Source: Pseudomonas oligotrophica
GTDB taxonomy: Bacteria; Pseudomonadota; Gammaproteobacteria; Pseudomonadales; Pseudomonadaceae
Assembly (NCBI RefSeq): GCF_021726475.1
Contig: NZ_JAKJRU010000002.1
Span: 124,001 to 188,000, forward strand
Length of the DNA: 64,000 bases
Direction: 5' to 3'
The position numbers and the translations under genes are program-made. This document shows, piece after piece, positions 1-7,663 of this stretch (the first letter of the stretch is position 1; every line of letters begins with the position of its first letter). Below the pieces are notes generated by a model. That model was given only the letters and a program-made list of their open reading frames with translations, was not told where the DNA came from and made no database searches.

Positions 1-1359
1 CTGATGGCCTGGGTCTTCTCGGTGTCCTTCCTCGGCGTCTGGGTGGCCTGGTACCTGCGGCCGGCATTGATCGTCGGCGCCGGGCTGCGCTTTCCCGAGG
101 GCATGGCGACCCTGGCCACGCTGGAGCAGATCTACGCCCATGGCGCCGAGGCCGGGCGCCGGCTGGCGGTGCTCGGCGCCAGCGCGGTGCTGGCGGCGGC
201 GGCCAAGCTGGCCGATGCGCTCTGGTGGACGCTGCCGCGCTGGGCGCCGAGCGCGCAACTGGAGCGGCTGACCTTCCAGCTCGAGCCGTCGTTCCTGCTG
301 CTCGGCTTCGGCGGCATCGTCGGCCTGCGTGTCGGCCTGTCGCTGCTGCTTGGCGCGCTGCTGGCCTGGGGCGTGCTGGCGCCCTGGCTGCTGGCCAGCG
401 GCCGGGTGGCGCTCGCCGCCGGTGCCAGCGGCCCGCAGTTCGCCGCGCTGGTGGAATGGCTGCTCTGGCCGGGGGTGAGCCTGATGGTCAGCGCGACCCT
501 CACCGGCCTGGCCGTGCGTCTTCTGCGCGAGCGTCGCGTGACCGGCGCGCCGCGCCCGGCGTTCGCCCGCCTGCCGCTGCTCGGCCTGGCACTGGCGGTG
601 CTGCTGGTGGTGCTGCTGCAGGTCGGCCTGCTCGGTATCCGCTGGTGGCTGGCGCTGCTGTCGATTCCGCTGGCGCTGCTGCTGGCGAGCGTCGCTGCGC
701 GGGTGGTCGGCAGCACCGGCATTCCGCCGATCGGCGCCATGGGCCAGCTGTCGCAGCTCGGTTTCGGCGTGCTGGCGCCGGGGCAGATGACGGTCAACCT
801 GATGAGCGCCAACACCGCCGGCCAATGCACGGACCTGCTCAACGACTTCAAGGTCGGCCATCTGATCGACGCCTCGCCCGGGCGCCAGGCTGTGGCGCAG
901 TGCCTGGGCATCGCGCTCGGCAGCCTGGTCGGGGTGCTGGTCTACGGGCTGCTGATTCCCTCGCCGAGCGTGCTGGTCACGCCCGATTGGCCGGCACCGG
1001 CGGTGGCGACCTGGAAGGCCGTGGCCGAGGCGCTCGGCGGCGGGCTCGATGCGCTCGCCAACGAGACGCGCCTGGCGATGCTCGCCGGTGCGGCGGTCGG
1101 CCTGCTGCTGGGGCTGCTCGAGGCGCTACTGCCGGCCACCTGGCTGCGGCGGCTGCCGAGTTCGGCGGCGCTGGGCCTAGCCTTCGTCATCCCGGCCTCG
1201 GTGTCGCTGCTGATGAGCCTGGGCGCGCTGCTCGCCTGGCTGCTGGCACGGCGCGCGCCGGGGCTGGCCGAGCGCTTCGTGGTGGTGGCGGCAGCCGGGC
1301 TGGTGGCCGGCGAGAGCATGGCCGGGGTCGGTGCGGCGTTGCTGCAGCTGCTGCGCTGA
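1..1359 (+). CDS. OPT-family oligopeptide transporter, 3' part (5' end outside window)
   Basis: This is the C-terminal 452 residues of a polytopic inner-membrane protein. The frame is open to the left edge, so the true start lies outside the window; bacterial OPT proteins are usually well over 500 residues. Many hydrophobic segments are visible. A stretch with GLRVGLSLLLGALLAWGVLAP, and another with CTDLLNDFKVGHLIDASPGR, fit the conserved cores of the OPT superfamily, which carries oligopeptides or metal chelates. The substrate cannot be read from the sequence. It stands 65 bp upstream of a small secreted-protein gene on the same strand. Confidence 0.8.
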   Translation: MMAWVFSVSFLGVWVAWYLRPALIVGAGLRFPEGMATLATLEQIYAHGAEAGRRLAVLGASAVLAAAAKLADALWWTLPRWAPSAQLERLTFQLEPSFLLLGFGGIVGLRVGLSLLLGALLAWGVLAPWLLASGRVALAAGASGPQFAALVEWLLWPGVSLMVSATLTGLAVRLLRERRVTGAPRPAFARLPLLGLALAVLLVVLLQVGLLGIRWWLALLSIPLALLLASVAARVVGSTGIPPIGAMGQLSQLGFGVLAPGQMTVNLMSANTAGQCTDLLNDFKVGHLIDASPGRQAVAQCLGIALGSLVGVLVYGLLIPSPSVLVTPDWPAPAVATWKAVAEALGGGLDALANETRLAMLAGAAVGLLLGLLEALLPATWLRRLPSSAALGLAFVIPASVSLLMSLGALLAWLLARRAPGLAERFVVVAAAGLVAGESMAGVGAALLQLLR

Positions 1360-1423
1360 CGCGATGCAACCTTATGCCGCGCGCGGCGCTCTAATTTTCC
1401 GCACCCCTCGAAGGAGACGCGCA

Positions 1424-1744
1424 ATGAACTGGAGCAAGATCGCGGCACTGAGCCTGTCCCTGTGCCTGCCGGCGGCCGTCTTCGCTGGCGAGCAGGAGCA
1501 GCGGAACGCCGAGCCGGCGGCGGCGCAGTCCGAGCAGCCCGAGGCCCGCGGCAACGACATGAGCGGCAAGGGCTTCGGCAGTGCGGCCCAGGGTTCGGCC
1601 CAGGGCGGCGGCTCGACCGACACCCGTGGCACCGGCGGCGACGGCTCGCAGCCGGAGGTCGAGCAGGGCGCCGACGGCAGCCCGCCGGCCGAGCCGGGCA
1701 CCAGCGGCACCGGCGGTGAAGGCGGCGCCCGCGGCGCCTACTGA
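1424..1744 (+). CDS. Small secreted Gly/Glu/Gln-rich protein of unknown function
   Basis: The gene encodes 106 residues. The ATG at 1424 is chosen because AAGGAG (1411-1416) lies 7 bases upstream and because it gives a clean signal peptide (MNWSKIAALSLSLCLPAAVFA, cleavage after AFA); the longer frame adds a basic Cys-rich run with no such logic. The mature part is low complexity, dominated by Gly, Ser, Glu, Gln, Pro and Thr, with no Cys and few hydrophobic residues, so it is probably disordered in the periplasm or outside the cell. I do not recognise a family. It ends just before a bidirectional terminator shared with serA. Confidence 0.65.
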   Translation: MNWSKIAALSLSLCLPAAVFAGEQEQRNAEPAAAQSEQPEARGNDMSGKGFGSAAQGSAQGGGSTDTRGTGGDGSQPEVEQGADGSPPAEPGTSGTGGEGGARGAY

Positions 1745-1754
1745 GCCGCACAAA

Positions 1755-1786
1755 CGAAGAAGGGAGGCCGAGGCCTCCCTTCTTCG
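1755..1786. terminator. Bidirectional hairpin terminator between convergent genes
   Basis: A perfect 15-bp inverted repeat (CGAAGAAGGGAGGCC and its complement) is separated by two bases, so the real loop takes a few bases of the stem. The A-rich left arm and T-rich right arm give U-tract character in both directions. It lies between the end of the small secreted-protein gene and the end of serA, 17 bp from the serA stop. Confidence 0.8.
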
Positions 1787-1802
1787 CAGCAGCGCGTGGC
1801 GG

Positions 1803-3032
1803 TCAGAACAGCACGCGGCTGCGGATGGTGCCGTTGACGTGCTGCAGCTTCTCCAGCGCGAGGTCGGAGTATTCCTTGTCCACGTCGATGACGACGTAGC
1901 CGACCTTGTCGTTGGTCTGCAGGAACTGGCCGCAGATGTTGATGCCGTTGTCGGCGAACACCTTGTTGATCTCGCTCATCACGCCGGGGATGTTGCGGTG
2001 GATGTGCAGCAGGCGGTGCTTGCCGGGGTGCGACGGCAGGGCGACTTCCGGGAAGTTGACCGAGGACACCGAGGTGCCGTTGTCGCTGTACTTGACCAGC
2101 TTCTCGGCGACTTCCAGGCCGATGTTGGCCTGCGCCTCGGCGGTGGAGCCGCCGATGTGCGGGGTCAGGATCACGCGGTCCAGGCCACGCAGCGGGCTGG
2201 CGAACTCCTCGTCGTTGGACTTCGGCTCGACGGGGAACACGTCGATGGCGGCGCCGATCAGGTGCTCGTCCTTGATCGCGTCGGCCAGGTGGTCCAGCTC
2301 GACCACGGTGCCACGCGCGGCGTTGATCAGGATGCCGCCCTTCTTCATCGCGCGGATTTCCTTCTCGCCGATCATCCACTGGGTGGACGGCAGCTCCGGC
2401 ACGTGCAGCGAGACGATGTCGCACATGCCCAGCAGGTCGTACAGCGAGCCGACCTGGGTGGCGTTGCCCAGCGGCAGCTTGGTCACCACGTCGTAGAAGT
2501 AGACCTGCATGCCGAGCGCCTCGGCCAGCACCGAGAGCTGGGTGCCGATGGAGCCGTAGCCGATGATGCCGAGCTTCTTGCCGCGGATCTCGAAGGAGTT
2601 GGCCGCCGACTTGATCCAGCCGCCGCGGTGGCAGGAGGCGTTCTTCTCGGGGATGCCGCGCAAGAGCAGGATGGCTTCGGCCAGCACCAGCTCGGCCACC
2701 GAGCGGGTGTTGGAGTAGGGCGCGTTGAACACCGCGATGCCACGCTCGCGGGCGGCGTTGAGGTCGACCTGGTTGGTGCCGATGCAGAAGCAGCCGACGG
2801 CGATCAGCTTCTTGGCGCAGTCGAAGACTTCCTCGGTGAGCTGGGTGCGCGAGCGGATGCCGATGAAGTGGGCGTCGGCGATCTTTTCCTTCAGCTCGTC
2901 GCCGGACAGCGCGGTCTTGAGGTACTCGATGTTGGTGTAGCCGGCCGCCTTCAGGGTGTCGACAGCGTTCTGGTGCACGCCTTCGAGAAGAAGGAACTTG
3001 ATCTTGCTCTTGTCGAGAGAGGTCTGGCTCAT
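1803..3032 (-). CDS. serA: D-3-phosphoglycerate dehydrogenase
   Basis: SerA oxidises 3-phosphoglycerate to 3-phosphohydroxypyruvate with NAD+, the first step of serine synthesis, in the cytoplasm. The 409 residues match the short type with one ACT domain. Visible are the Rossmann motif GYGSIG (residues 158-163), the catalytic-region motifs NAARGTVV, DVFPVEP and TPHIGGSTAEA, and a C-terminal ACT domain (about 337-409) that binds serine in the family. The gene diverges from a D-2-hydroxyglutarate dehydrogenase across a short gap. In Pseudomonas these enzymes are known to be coupled: SerA reduces 2-oxoglutarate to D-2-hydroxyglutarate and the partner oxidises it back. Confidence 0.97.
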   Translation of the reverse strand: MSQTSLDKSKIKFLLLEGVHQNAVDTLKAAGYTNIEYLKTALSGDELKEKIADAHFIGIRSRTQLTEEVFDCAKKLIAVGCFCIGTNQVDLNAARERGIAVFNAPYSNTRSVAELVLAEAILLLRGIPEKNASCHRGGWIKSAANSFEIRGKKLGIIGYGSIGTQLSVLAEALGMQVYFYDVVTKLPLGNATQVGSLYDLLGMCDIVSLHVPELPSTQWMIGEKEIRAMKKGGILINAARGTVVELDHLADAIKDEHLIGAAIDVFPVEPKSNDEEFASPLRGLDRVILTPHIGGSTAEAQANIGLEVAEKLVKYSDNGTSVSSVNFPEVALPSHPGKHRLLHIHRNIPGVMSEINKVFADNGINICGQFLQTNDKVGYVVIDVDKEYSDLALEKLQHVNGTIRSRVLF

Positions 3033-3140
3033 CTGCGTTTAAACCTTAGGGCCGAAAGAGAGGACGAAGTGTCCAGCGAAGGCTGACCGACCCGGGCTTG
3101 CCGGTGCCGGGAGTCTGCCGAGGCACGTTTGAAAAGGGTG

Positions 3141-3156
3141 CGTATGCTAGCATACG
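3141..3156. promoter_or_regulatory. Perfect 16-bp palindrome in the serA / D2HGDH intergenic region
   Basis: CGTATGCTAGCATACG is identical to its reverse complement. It sits in the divergent gap, 109 bp before the serA start and 75 bp before the preferred start of the dehydrogenase. A loop-free palindrome here looks like a dimeric regulator site able to act on either promoter. The regulator is unknown; the reading is inference from symmetry and position. Confidence 0.4.
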
Positions 3157-3230
3157 AGCCCCCCGAAACACCCCACCTCCTGAGCTGAAGCGTACTCAGG
3201 GTGACCATGAATCGTATGAGAGTTCCCGTG

Positions 3231-4625
3231 ATGACCGATCTCGCCCTGATCGATGAGCTGAAGACCCTGGTCGAGCCTGGCAAAGTGCTGACCGATGCCG
3301 ATTCGCTGACTACCTACGGCAAGGACTGGACCAAGCAATTCGCGCCGGCGCCGTCGGCCATCGTCTTTCCCAAGAGTATCGAGCAGGTCCAGGCCATCGT
3401 GCGCTGGGCCAACCAGCACAAGGTCGCGCTGGTGCCGTCGGGCGGTCGCACCGGGCTCTCCGCCGCCGCGGTGGCGGCCAATGGCGAGGTGGTGGTGGCC
3501 TTCGACTACATGAACCAGATCCTCGACTTCAACGCCACCGACCGCACCGTGGTCTGCCAGCCGGGCGTGGTCACCGCGCAGCTGCAGCAGTTCGCCGAGG
3601 ACAAGGGCCTGTACTACCCGGTGGACTTCGCCTCGGCCGGCTCCAGCCAGCTCGGCGGCAACATCGGCACCAACGCCGGCGGCATCAAGGTGATCCGCTA
3701 CGGCATGACGCGCAACTGGGTCGCCGGCCTGAAGGTCGTCACCGGCAAGGGCGACCTGCTCGAGCTGAACAAGGACCTGGTCAAGAACGCCACCGGCTAC
3801 GACCTGCGCCAGCTGTTCATCGGCGCCGAGGGCACCCTGGGCTTCGTCGTCGAGGCGACCATGCGCCTGGAGCGCCAGCCGACCAAACTCACGGCGATGG
3901 TGCTGGGGACGCCGGACTTCGATTCGATCATGCCGGTGCTGCACGCCTTCCAGGACAAGATGGACCTGACCGCCTTCGAGTTCTTCTCCGACAAGTGCCT
4001 GGACAAGATCCTCGCCCGCGGCGACGTGCCGGCGCCGTTCGAGACCCGTGCGCCGTTCTACGCGCTGCTGGAGTTCGAGGCCACCACCGAGGAGCGCGCC
4101 GAGCAGGCGCTGGCGACCTTCGAGCACTGCGTCAACGAAGGCTGGGTGATCGACGGGGTGATGAGCCAGAGCGACCAGCAGTTGCAGAACCTGTGGAAGC
4201 TGCGCGAGTTCATCTCCGAGACCATCGCCCACTACACGCCATACAAGAACGACATCTCGGTCACCGTCAGCAAGGTGCCGGCCTTCCTCGCCGACATCGA
4301 CGCCATCGTCAGCAGCAACTACCCCGACTTCGAGGTGCTCTGGTACGGGCACATCGGCGACGGCAACCTGCACCTGAACATCCTCAAGCCCGAGGCGCTG
4401 TCGAGGGAGGAGTTCTTCGGCAAGTGCGCCGCGGTGAACAAGTGGGTGTTCGAGACGGTGCAGAAGTACAACGGCTCGATCAGCGCCGAGCACGGCGTCG
4501 GCATGACCAAGCGCGACTACCTGGAATACAGCCGCTCGCCGGCCGAGATCGCCTACATGAAGGCGGTCAAGGCGGCGTTCGACCCGAACGGCATCATGAA
4601 CCCCGGGAAGATCTTCTCTCTCTGA
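3231..4625 (+). CDS. FAD-dependent D-2-hydroxyglutarate dehydrogenase (FAD-binding oxidase/GlcD-like)
   Basis: The protein (464 residues from the ATG at 3231) has an N-terminal FAD-binding PCMH domain with PSGGRTGLSAAA and an oxidase C-terminal domain with GHIGDGNLHLN and AEHGVGMTKRDYL, the metal and substrate signatures of D-2-hydroxyacid dehydrogenases. It likely oxidises D-2-hydroxyglutarate to 2-oxoglutarate and passes electrons to ETF. Divergence from serA supports this, since SerA makes D-2-hydroxyglutarate. Upstream in-frame starts exist (GTG 3201, ATG 3207 and 3216); 3231 has GAGAG about 7 bases before it and gives the length I expect for the Pseudomonas enzyme. A glycolate or lactate dehydrogenase is less likely because a full glcDEF set is present elsewhere in the window. 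Confidence 0.85.
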   Translation: MTDLALIDELKTLVEPGKVLTDADSLTTYGKDWTKQFAPAPSAIVFPKSIEQVQAIVRWANQHKVALVPSGGRTGLSAAAVAANGEVVVAFDYMNQILDFNATDRTVVCQPGVVTAQLQQFAEDKGLYYPVDFASAGSSQLGGNIGTNAGGIKVIRYGMTRNWVAGLKVVTGKGDLLELNKDLVKNATGYDLRQLFIGAEGTLGFVVEATMRLERQPTKLTAMVLGTPDFDSIMPVLHAFQDKMDLTAFEFFSDKCLDKILARGDVPAPFETRAPFYALLEFEATTEERAEQALATFEHCVNEGWVIDGVMSQSDQQLQNLWKLREFISETIAHYTPYKNDISVTVSKVPAFLADIDAIVSSNYPDFEVLWYGHIGDGNLHLNILKPEALSREEFFGKCAAVNKWVFETVQKYNGSISAEHGVGMTKRDYLEYSRSPAEIAYMKAVKAAFDPNGIMNPGKIFSL

Positions 4626-4714
4626 TCCGTCGGCTGGGCGCGCCCTCGCGCGCCAGCCCCGACAGCTACCTGATGGCGGCGCCGGGCGCCTGCCACCCAC
4701 GGCCGAGGACTGCC

Positions 4715-5380
4715 ATGAACTACAAGCATCAGTACACCGACGGTACGCCGATTCACTACCCGCTGGGCAAGGTGGTCTGCATCGGGCGCAACTACGCCGA
4801 GCATGCCAAGGAGCTGAACAATCCGGTGCCCAGCGAGCCGCTGCTGTTCATCAAGCCGGGCAGCTGCGCCGTGCCGCTGGCCGGCGGCTTCGCCATCCCG
4901 CGCGAGCGCGGCGCGGTGCACTACGAGGCGGAGATTGCCGTGCTGATCGGCAAGCCGCTGTCGCGCCAGCCGGGCGAGGAGGAGATCCGCGATGCCATCT
5001 CCGGCTTCGCCCCGGCGCTAGACCTGACCCTGCGCGACGTGCAGGCCAGGCTCAAGGAAAAGGGCCACCCGTGGGAGATCGCCAAGAGCTTCGACGGCGC
5101 CTGCGTGCTGGCTCCCTTCGTACCCGGTGATGCGATCGAGGACCTGGGCGATATCGGCATCCGCCTGACGCTCAACGGCGAGCTGCGCCAGGACGGCAAC
5201 AGCAGCCAGATGCTCAACGCCATCGTCCCGCTGATCCGGCATATCGCCGGCCACTTCAGCCTGCAGCCGGGTGACGTGGTGCTGACCGGCACGCCCGCCG
5301 GTGTCGGCCCGCTCAACCAGGGCGATGAGCTGCTGCTGGAACTGGTCGGCCTGTCGCGCTTCGAGAGCCGCGTGCTCTGA
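4715..5380 (+). CDS. Fumarylacetoacetate hydrolase-family protein (YcgM-like)
   Basis: The 221-residue protein has the compact FAH fold. It shows KVVCIGRNYAEHAKEL near the N-terminus, HYEAEIAVLIG with the acidic metal ligands, and a C-terminal GDVVLTGTPAGVGPL. Relatives act as acylpyruvases, oxaloacetate tautomerases or decarboxylases on 2-keto acids. The ATG at 4715 follows GAGGA by 5 bases. It is 89 bp downstream of the D-2-hydroxyglutarate dehydrogenase on the same strand, so they may be co-transcribed. The exact substrate is not readable. Confidence 0.85.
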   Translation: MNYKHQYTDGTPIHYPLGKVVCIGRNYAEHAKELNNPVPSEPLLFIKPGSCAVPLAGGFAIPRERGAVHYEAEIAVLIGKPLSRQPGEEEIRDAISGFAPALDLTLRDVQARLKEKGHPWEIAKSFDGACVLAPFVPGDAIEDLGDIGIRLTLNGELRQDGNSSQMLNAIVPLIRHIAGHFSLQPGDVVLTGTPAGVGPLNQGDELLLELVGLSRFESRVL

Positions 5381-5388
5381 CCCTGCCG

Positions 5389-5411
5389 CCTGCCGGCCCC
5401 TGGCCGGCAGG
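5389..5411 (+). terminator. Hairpin after the FAH-family gene
   Basis: CCTGCCGGCC and GGCCGGCAGG form a 10-bp perfect stem with a 3-base loop, starting 8 bp past the stop codon. No clear T-run follows, so it may be an attenuating or mRNA-stabilising hairpin rather than a full intrinsic terminator. Confidence 0.4.
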
Positions 5412-5481
5412 TGCGTCTGCCGAGTTCCGCCGGTCGGTCGGGCGTGCTGTAATCCCTCGCCCTGGCCCGACGGATCCTGAC

Positions 5482-6405
5482 ATGCCTTCCCTGTTCAAGC
5501 GTTCCTGGCGACAGTTCGCCTGGGTGACCCTCGTCGCCCTGCTCGCGGTGCTGCTGCTCTGCGCCCGGCTGCTGCACTGGGACGACCAGCTGCTGCTGCT
5601 CTGGCAGGAGCGCAGCGTGCCGGCCGAGGCGCGCGCGGCGAGCATCTGGCTGCCGGACTATGAGCTGGCGCTGGAGACCGAGCTGGCCGGGCTGGCCGAT
5701 GACGAGACTTCCGGGCTGACCTGGAACCCGTTGACCGGCACGCTGTTCACCGTCACCGGGCAGCACCCCAAGCTGGTGGAATTCAGCCCCGCCGGCGTGG
5801 TGCTGCGCAGCATCGAGCTGGTCGGCTTCGCCGATCCGGAAGGTGTCGAGGCGCTCGGCGACGGACGCATGGCGGTGGTCGACGAGCGCCGTCGCCAGGT
5901 CACGGTGTTTCGCGTGACGCCGGACACCGAGCGCCTCGAGCTGGCCGATCTGCCGAGCTACGACCTGGGCTTCGCCGATGCCGGCAACAAGGGCTTCGAG
6001 GGGCTGGCCTGGAACCCGCTCAGCCAGCGCCTGCTGCTGGCCAAGGAGCGCGACCCGCAGGGACTGTTCGAACTGCCGTTCCCTGGCGAGGACGGTGCGG
6101 TCGGGGCGCTCGAGCCCCTGCCGCGCCAGCCGCTGCTGGTGCGCGATATTTCCTCGGTGACCATCGACCCGCGCAGTGGGCACACGCTGATGCTGTCCGA
6201 CGAATCGCGGCTGCTGGTCGAGCTGGACCTGCAGGGCCGGCCGCGCAGCTTCATGAGCCTGTTCGGCGGTCTCAACGGTCTGGTGCAGGGCATCGACCAG
6301 GCCGAGGGCGTGGCGATGGACGCCGACGGCACCATCTACGTGGTCGGCGAGCCGAACCGCTTCTATGTGTTCCGGCGCCGGAGCGAGGCGCCGGAGCCCC
6401 GTTGA
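5482..6405 (+). CDS. SdiA-regulated domain (YjiK-like) membrane-anchored beta-propeller protein
   Basis: The protein (307 residues) begins with a basic stretch and one membrane segment (about residues 13-30), after which the chain is probably periplasmic. The rest contains propeller-like repeats: ETSGLTWNPLTGTLFTVTG, DPEGVEALGDGRMAVVDE, GFEGLAWNPLSQRLLLAKE and AEGVAMDADGTIYVVGEP. These repeats are typical of the SdiA-regulated family, whose biochemical role is not established; a sensing or calcium-binding lactonase-like role is possible. It ends 13 bp before the convergent DUF1508 gene. Confidence 0.75.
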   Translation: MPSLFKRSWRQFAWVTLVALLAVLLLCARLLHWDDQLLLLWQERSVPAEARAASIWLPDYELALETELAGLADDETSGLTWNPLTGTLFTVTGQHPKLVEFSPAGVVLRSIELVGFADPEGVEALGDGRMAVVDERRRQVTVFRVTPDTERLELADLPSYDLGFADAGNKGFEGLAWNPLSQRLLLAKERDPQGLFELPFPGEDGAVGALEPLPRQPLLVRDISSVTIDPRSGHTLMLSDESRLLVELDLQGRPRSFMSLFGGLNGLVQGIDQAEGVAMDADGTIYVVGEPNRFYVFRRRSEAPEPR

Positions 6406-6418
6406 TCCTGCCCGCGGC

Positions 6419-6766
6419 TCAGGAGGCGGCGGCCAGGCTCTCGTCGGCCAGTGCCGCGTCCGGCGCATGCCGGCGCACCGAGTCGCAGCCCTGTTCGGCG
6501 CTGGCCAGGCTGGCGTACATCTGGCTCTGGCCGACCACCTGGCCGTTGGTGGCCTTGAGCACGAAGTAGTGCTTGCCGTTGCTGGCCTGCTTGACCTCGA
6601 AGGCGCCCTCGCGCACGGCATTCTTGCGTACCGACTCGATGCCGTTCAGCGCCGAGGCATGGGCCTTGTACTGCTCGCTGGAAAGGATGACCTGGCCGTT
6701 GCCGGCCAGCAGGTTGAAGTGGAATTGCCCGTTGCTGGCTTTCTTCAGCTGGAACTTGCCGGACAT
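6419..6766 (-). CDS. DUF1508 (YegP-like) double-repeat protein
   Basis: The 115-residue cytoplasmic protein is two copies of a ~50-residue DUF1508 unit, each containing an ASNGxxxFxLxAxNGQVxxxSxxY core (KKASNGQFHFNLLAGNGQ and KQASNGKHYFVLKATNGQ). The start at 6766 has a strong AGGAGGTG Shine-Dalgarno. A homologous small gene lies beside rpiA in P. aeruginosa, as I recall. Members are abundant small proteins of unknown function. The C-terminal tail after residue 100 is Ala/Asp-rich and not part of the repeats. Confidence 0.85.
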   Translation of the reverse strand: MSGKFQLKKASNGQFHFNLLAGNGQVILSSEQYKAHASALNGIESVRKNAVREGAFEVKQASNGKHYFVLKATNGQVVGQSQMYASLASAEQGCDSVRRHAPDAALADESLAAAS

Positions 6767-6831
6767 GGCACACCTCCTGTGATGGTCCGCGCCCGGGCGG
6801 CGCGGCTCATCACAAGCGTAGCCGCTGCGCT

Positions 6832-7503
6832 TCAGCGCGCGAGCTTTTGCACGCCGCTGTCGGTGCCCAGCAGCAGGACGTCGGCCGGGCGCGCGGCGAA
6901 CAGGCCATTGGTGACCACGCCGACGATGTTGTTGATCTTCGCCTCGACCTCCGGCGCGAAGCCGATCGCCACGTTGTGCACGTCGAGGATCACGTTGCCG
7001 TTGTCGGTGACCACGCCCTCGCGGTAGACCGGGTCGCCGCCGAGCTTGACCAGCTCGCGGGCGACATGGCTGCGCGCCATGGGGATCACCTCCACCGGCA
7101 ACGGGAAGGCGCCGAGCTGTTCGACCAGCTTGCTGGCATCGGCGATGCAGATGAAGGTCTCGGCCACCGCGGCGACGATCTTCTCGCGGGTCAGTGCGGC
7201 GCCGCCGCCCTTGATCAGCTCCAGGTGCTTGTTGGCTTCGTCGGCACCGTCGACGTAGAACTCCAGCTCGGCGACGTTGTTCAGGTCGTAGACCGGGATG
7301 CCGTGCTTCTTCAGGCGTTCGGCGGTGGCCTCGGAGCTGGCTACGGCGCCATCGAAGAAGCCCTTGTGCTGGGCCAGCAGGTCGATGAAGAAATTGGCGG
7401 TCGAGCCGGTGCCGACGCCGACGATGCTGCGGTCGGTGAGCTGCGGAACGATAAGGTCGACGGCGGCCTGGGCGACGGCCTGCTTGAGCTGATCCTGGGT
7501 CAT
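6832..7503 (-). CDS. rpiA: Ribose-5-phosphate isomerase A
   Basis: RpiA interconverts ribose 5-phosphate and ribulose 5-phosphate in the non-oxidative pentose phosphate pathway. The 223 residues match the family. [11 protein letters not shown] binds phosphate, YVDGADEAN and [11 protein letters not shown] carry the catalytic acid and lysine region, and [11 protein letters not shown] closes the chain. The ATG at 7503 ([10 protein letters not shown]) is preferred over an upstream in-frame start that would add 11 residues of non-homologous sequence. It diverges from ilvA, as in P. aeruginosa. Confidence 0.96.
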   Translation of the reverse strand: MTQDQLKQAVAQAAVDLIVPQLTDRSIVGVGTGSTANFFIDLLAQHKGFFDGAVASSEATAERLKKHGIPVYDLNNVAELEFYVDGADEANKHLELIKGGGAALTREKIVAAVAETFICIADASKLVEQLGAFPLPVEVIPMARSHVARELVKLGGDPVYREGVVTDNGNVILDVHNVAIGFAPEVEAKINNIVGVVTNGLFAARPADVLLLGTDSGVQKLAR

Positions 7504-7663
7504 CGGGTAAATCCGGGGCAGGTGACGGGCCGGCAATTATAGCCGCGCGCCGGCGCCCCATGTTGCGCCGCGGGCCGGCGGGATTGCCGGTGGTCGTCGG
7601 GTCGGGCGCGGGGTAGACTCGGCGCTTGCCCGCAACACCCGCCCACCCGCCAAGACCGCCACG

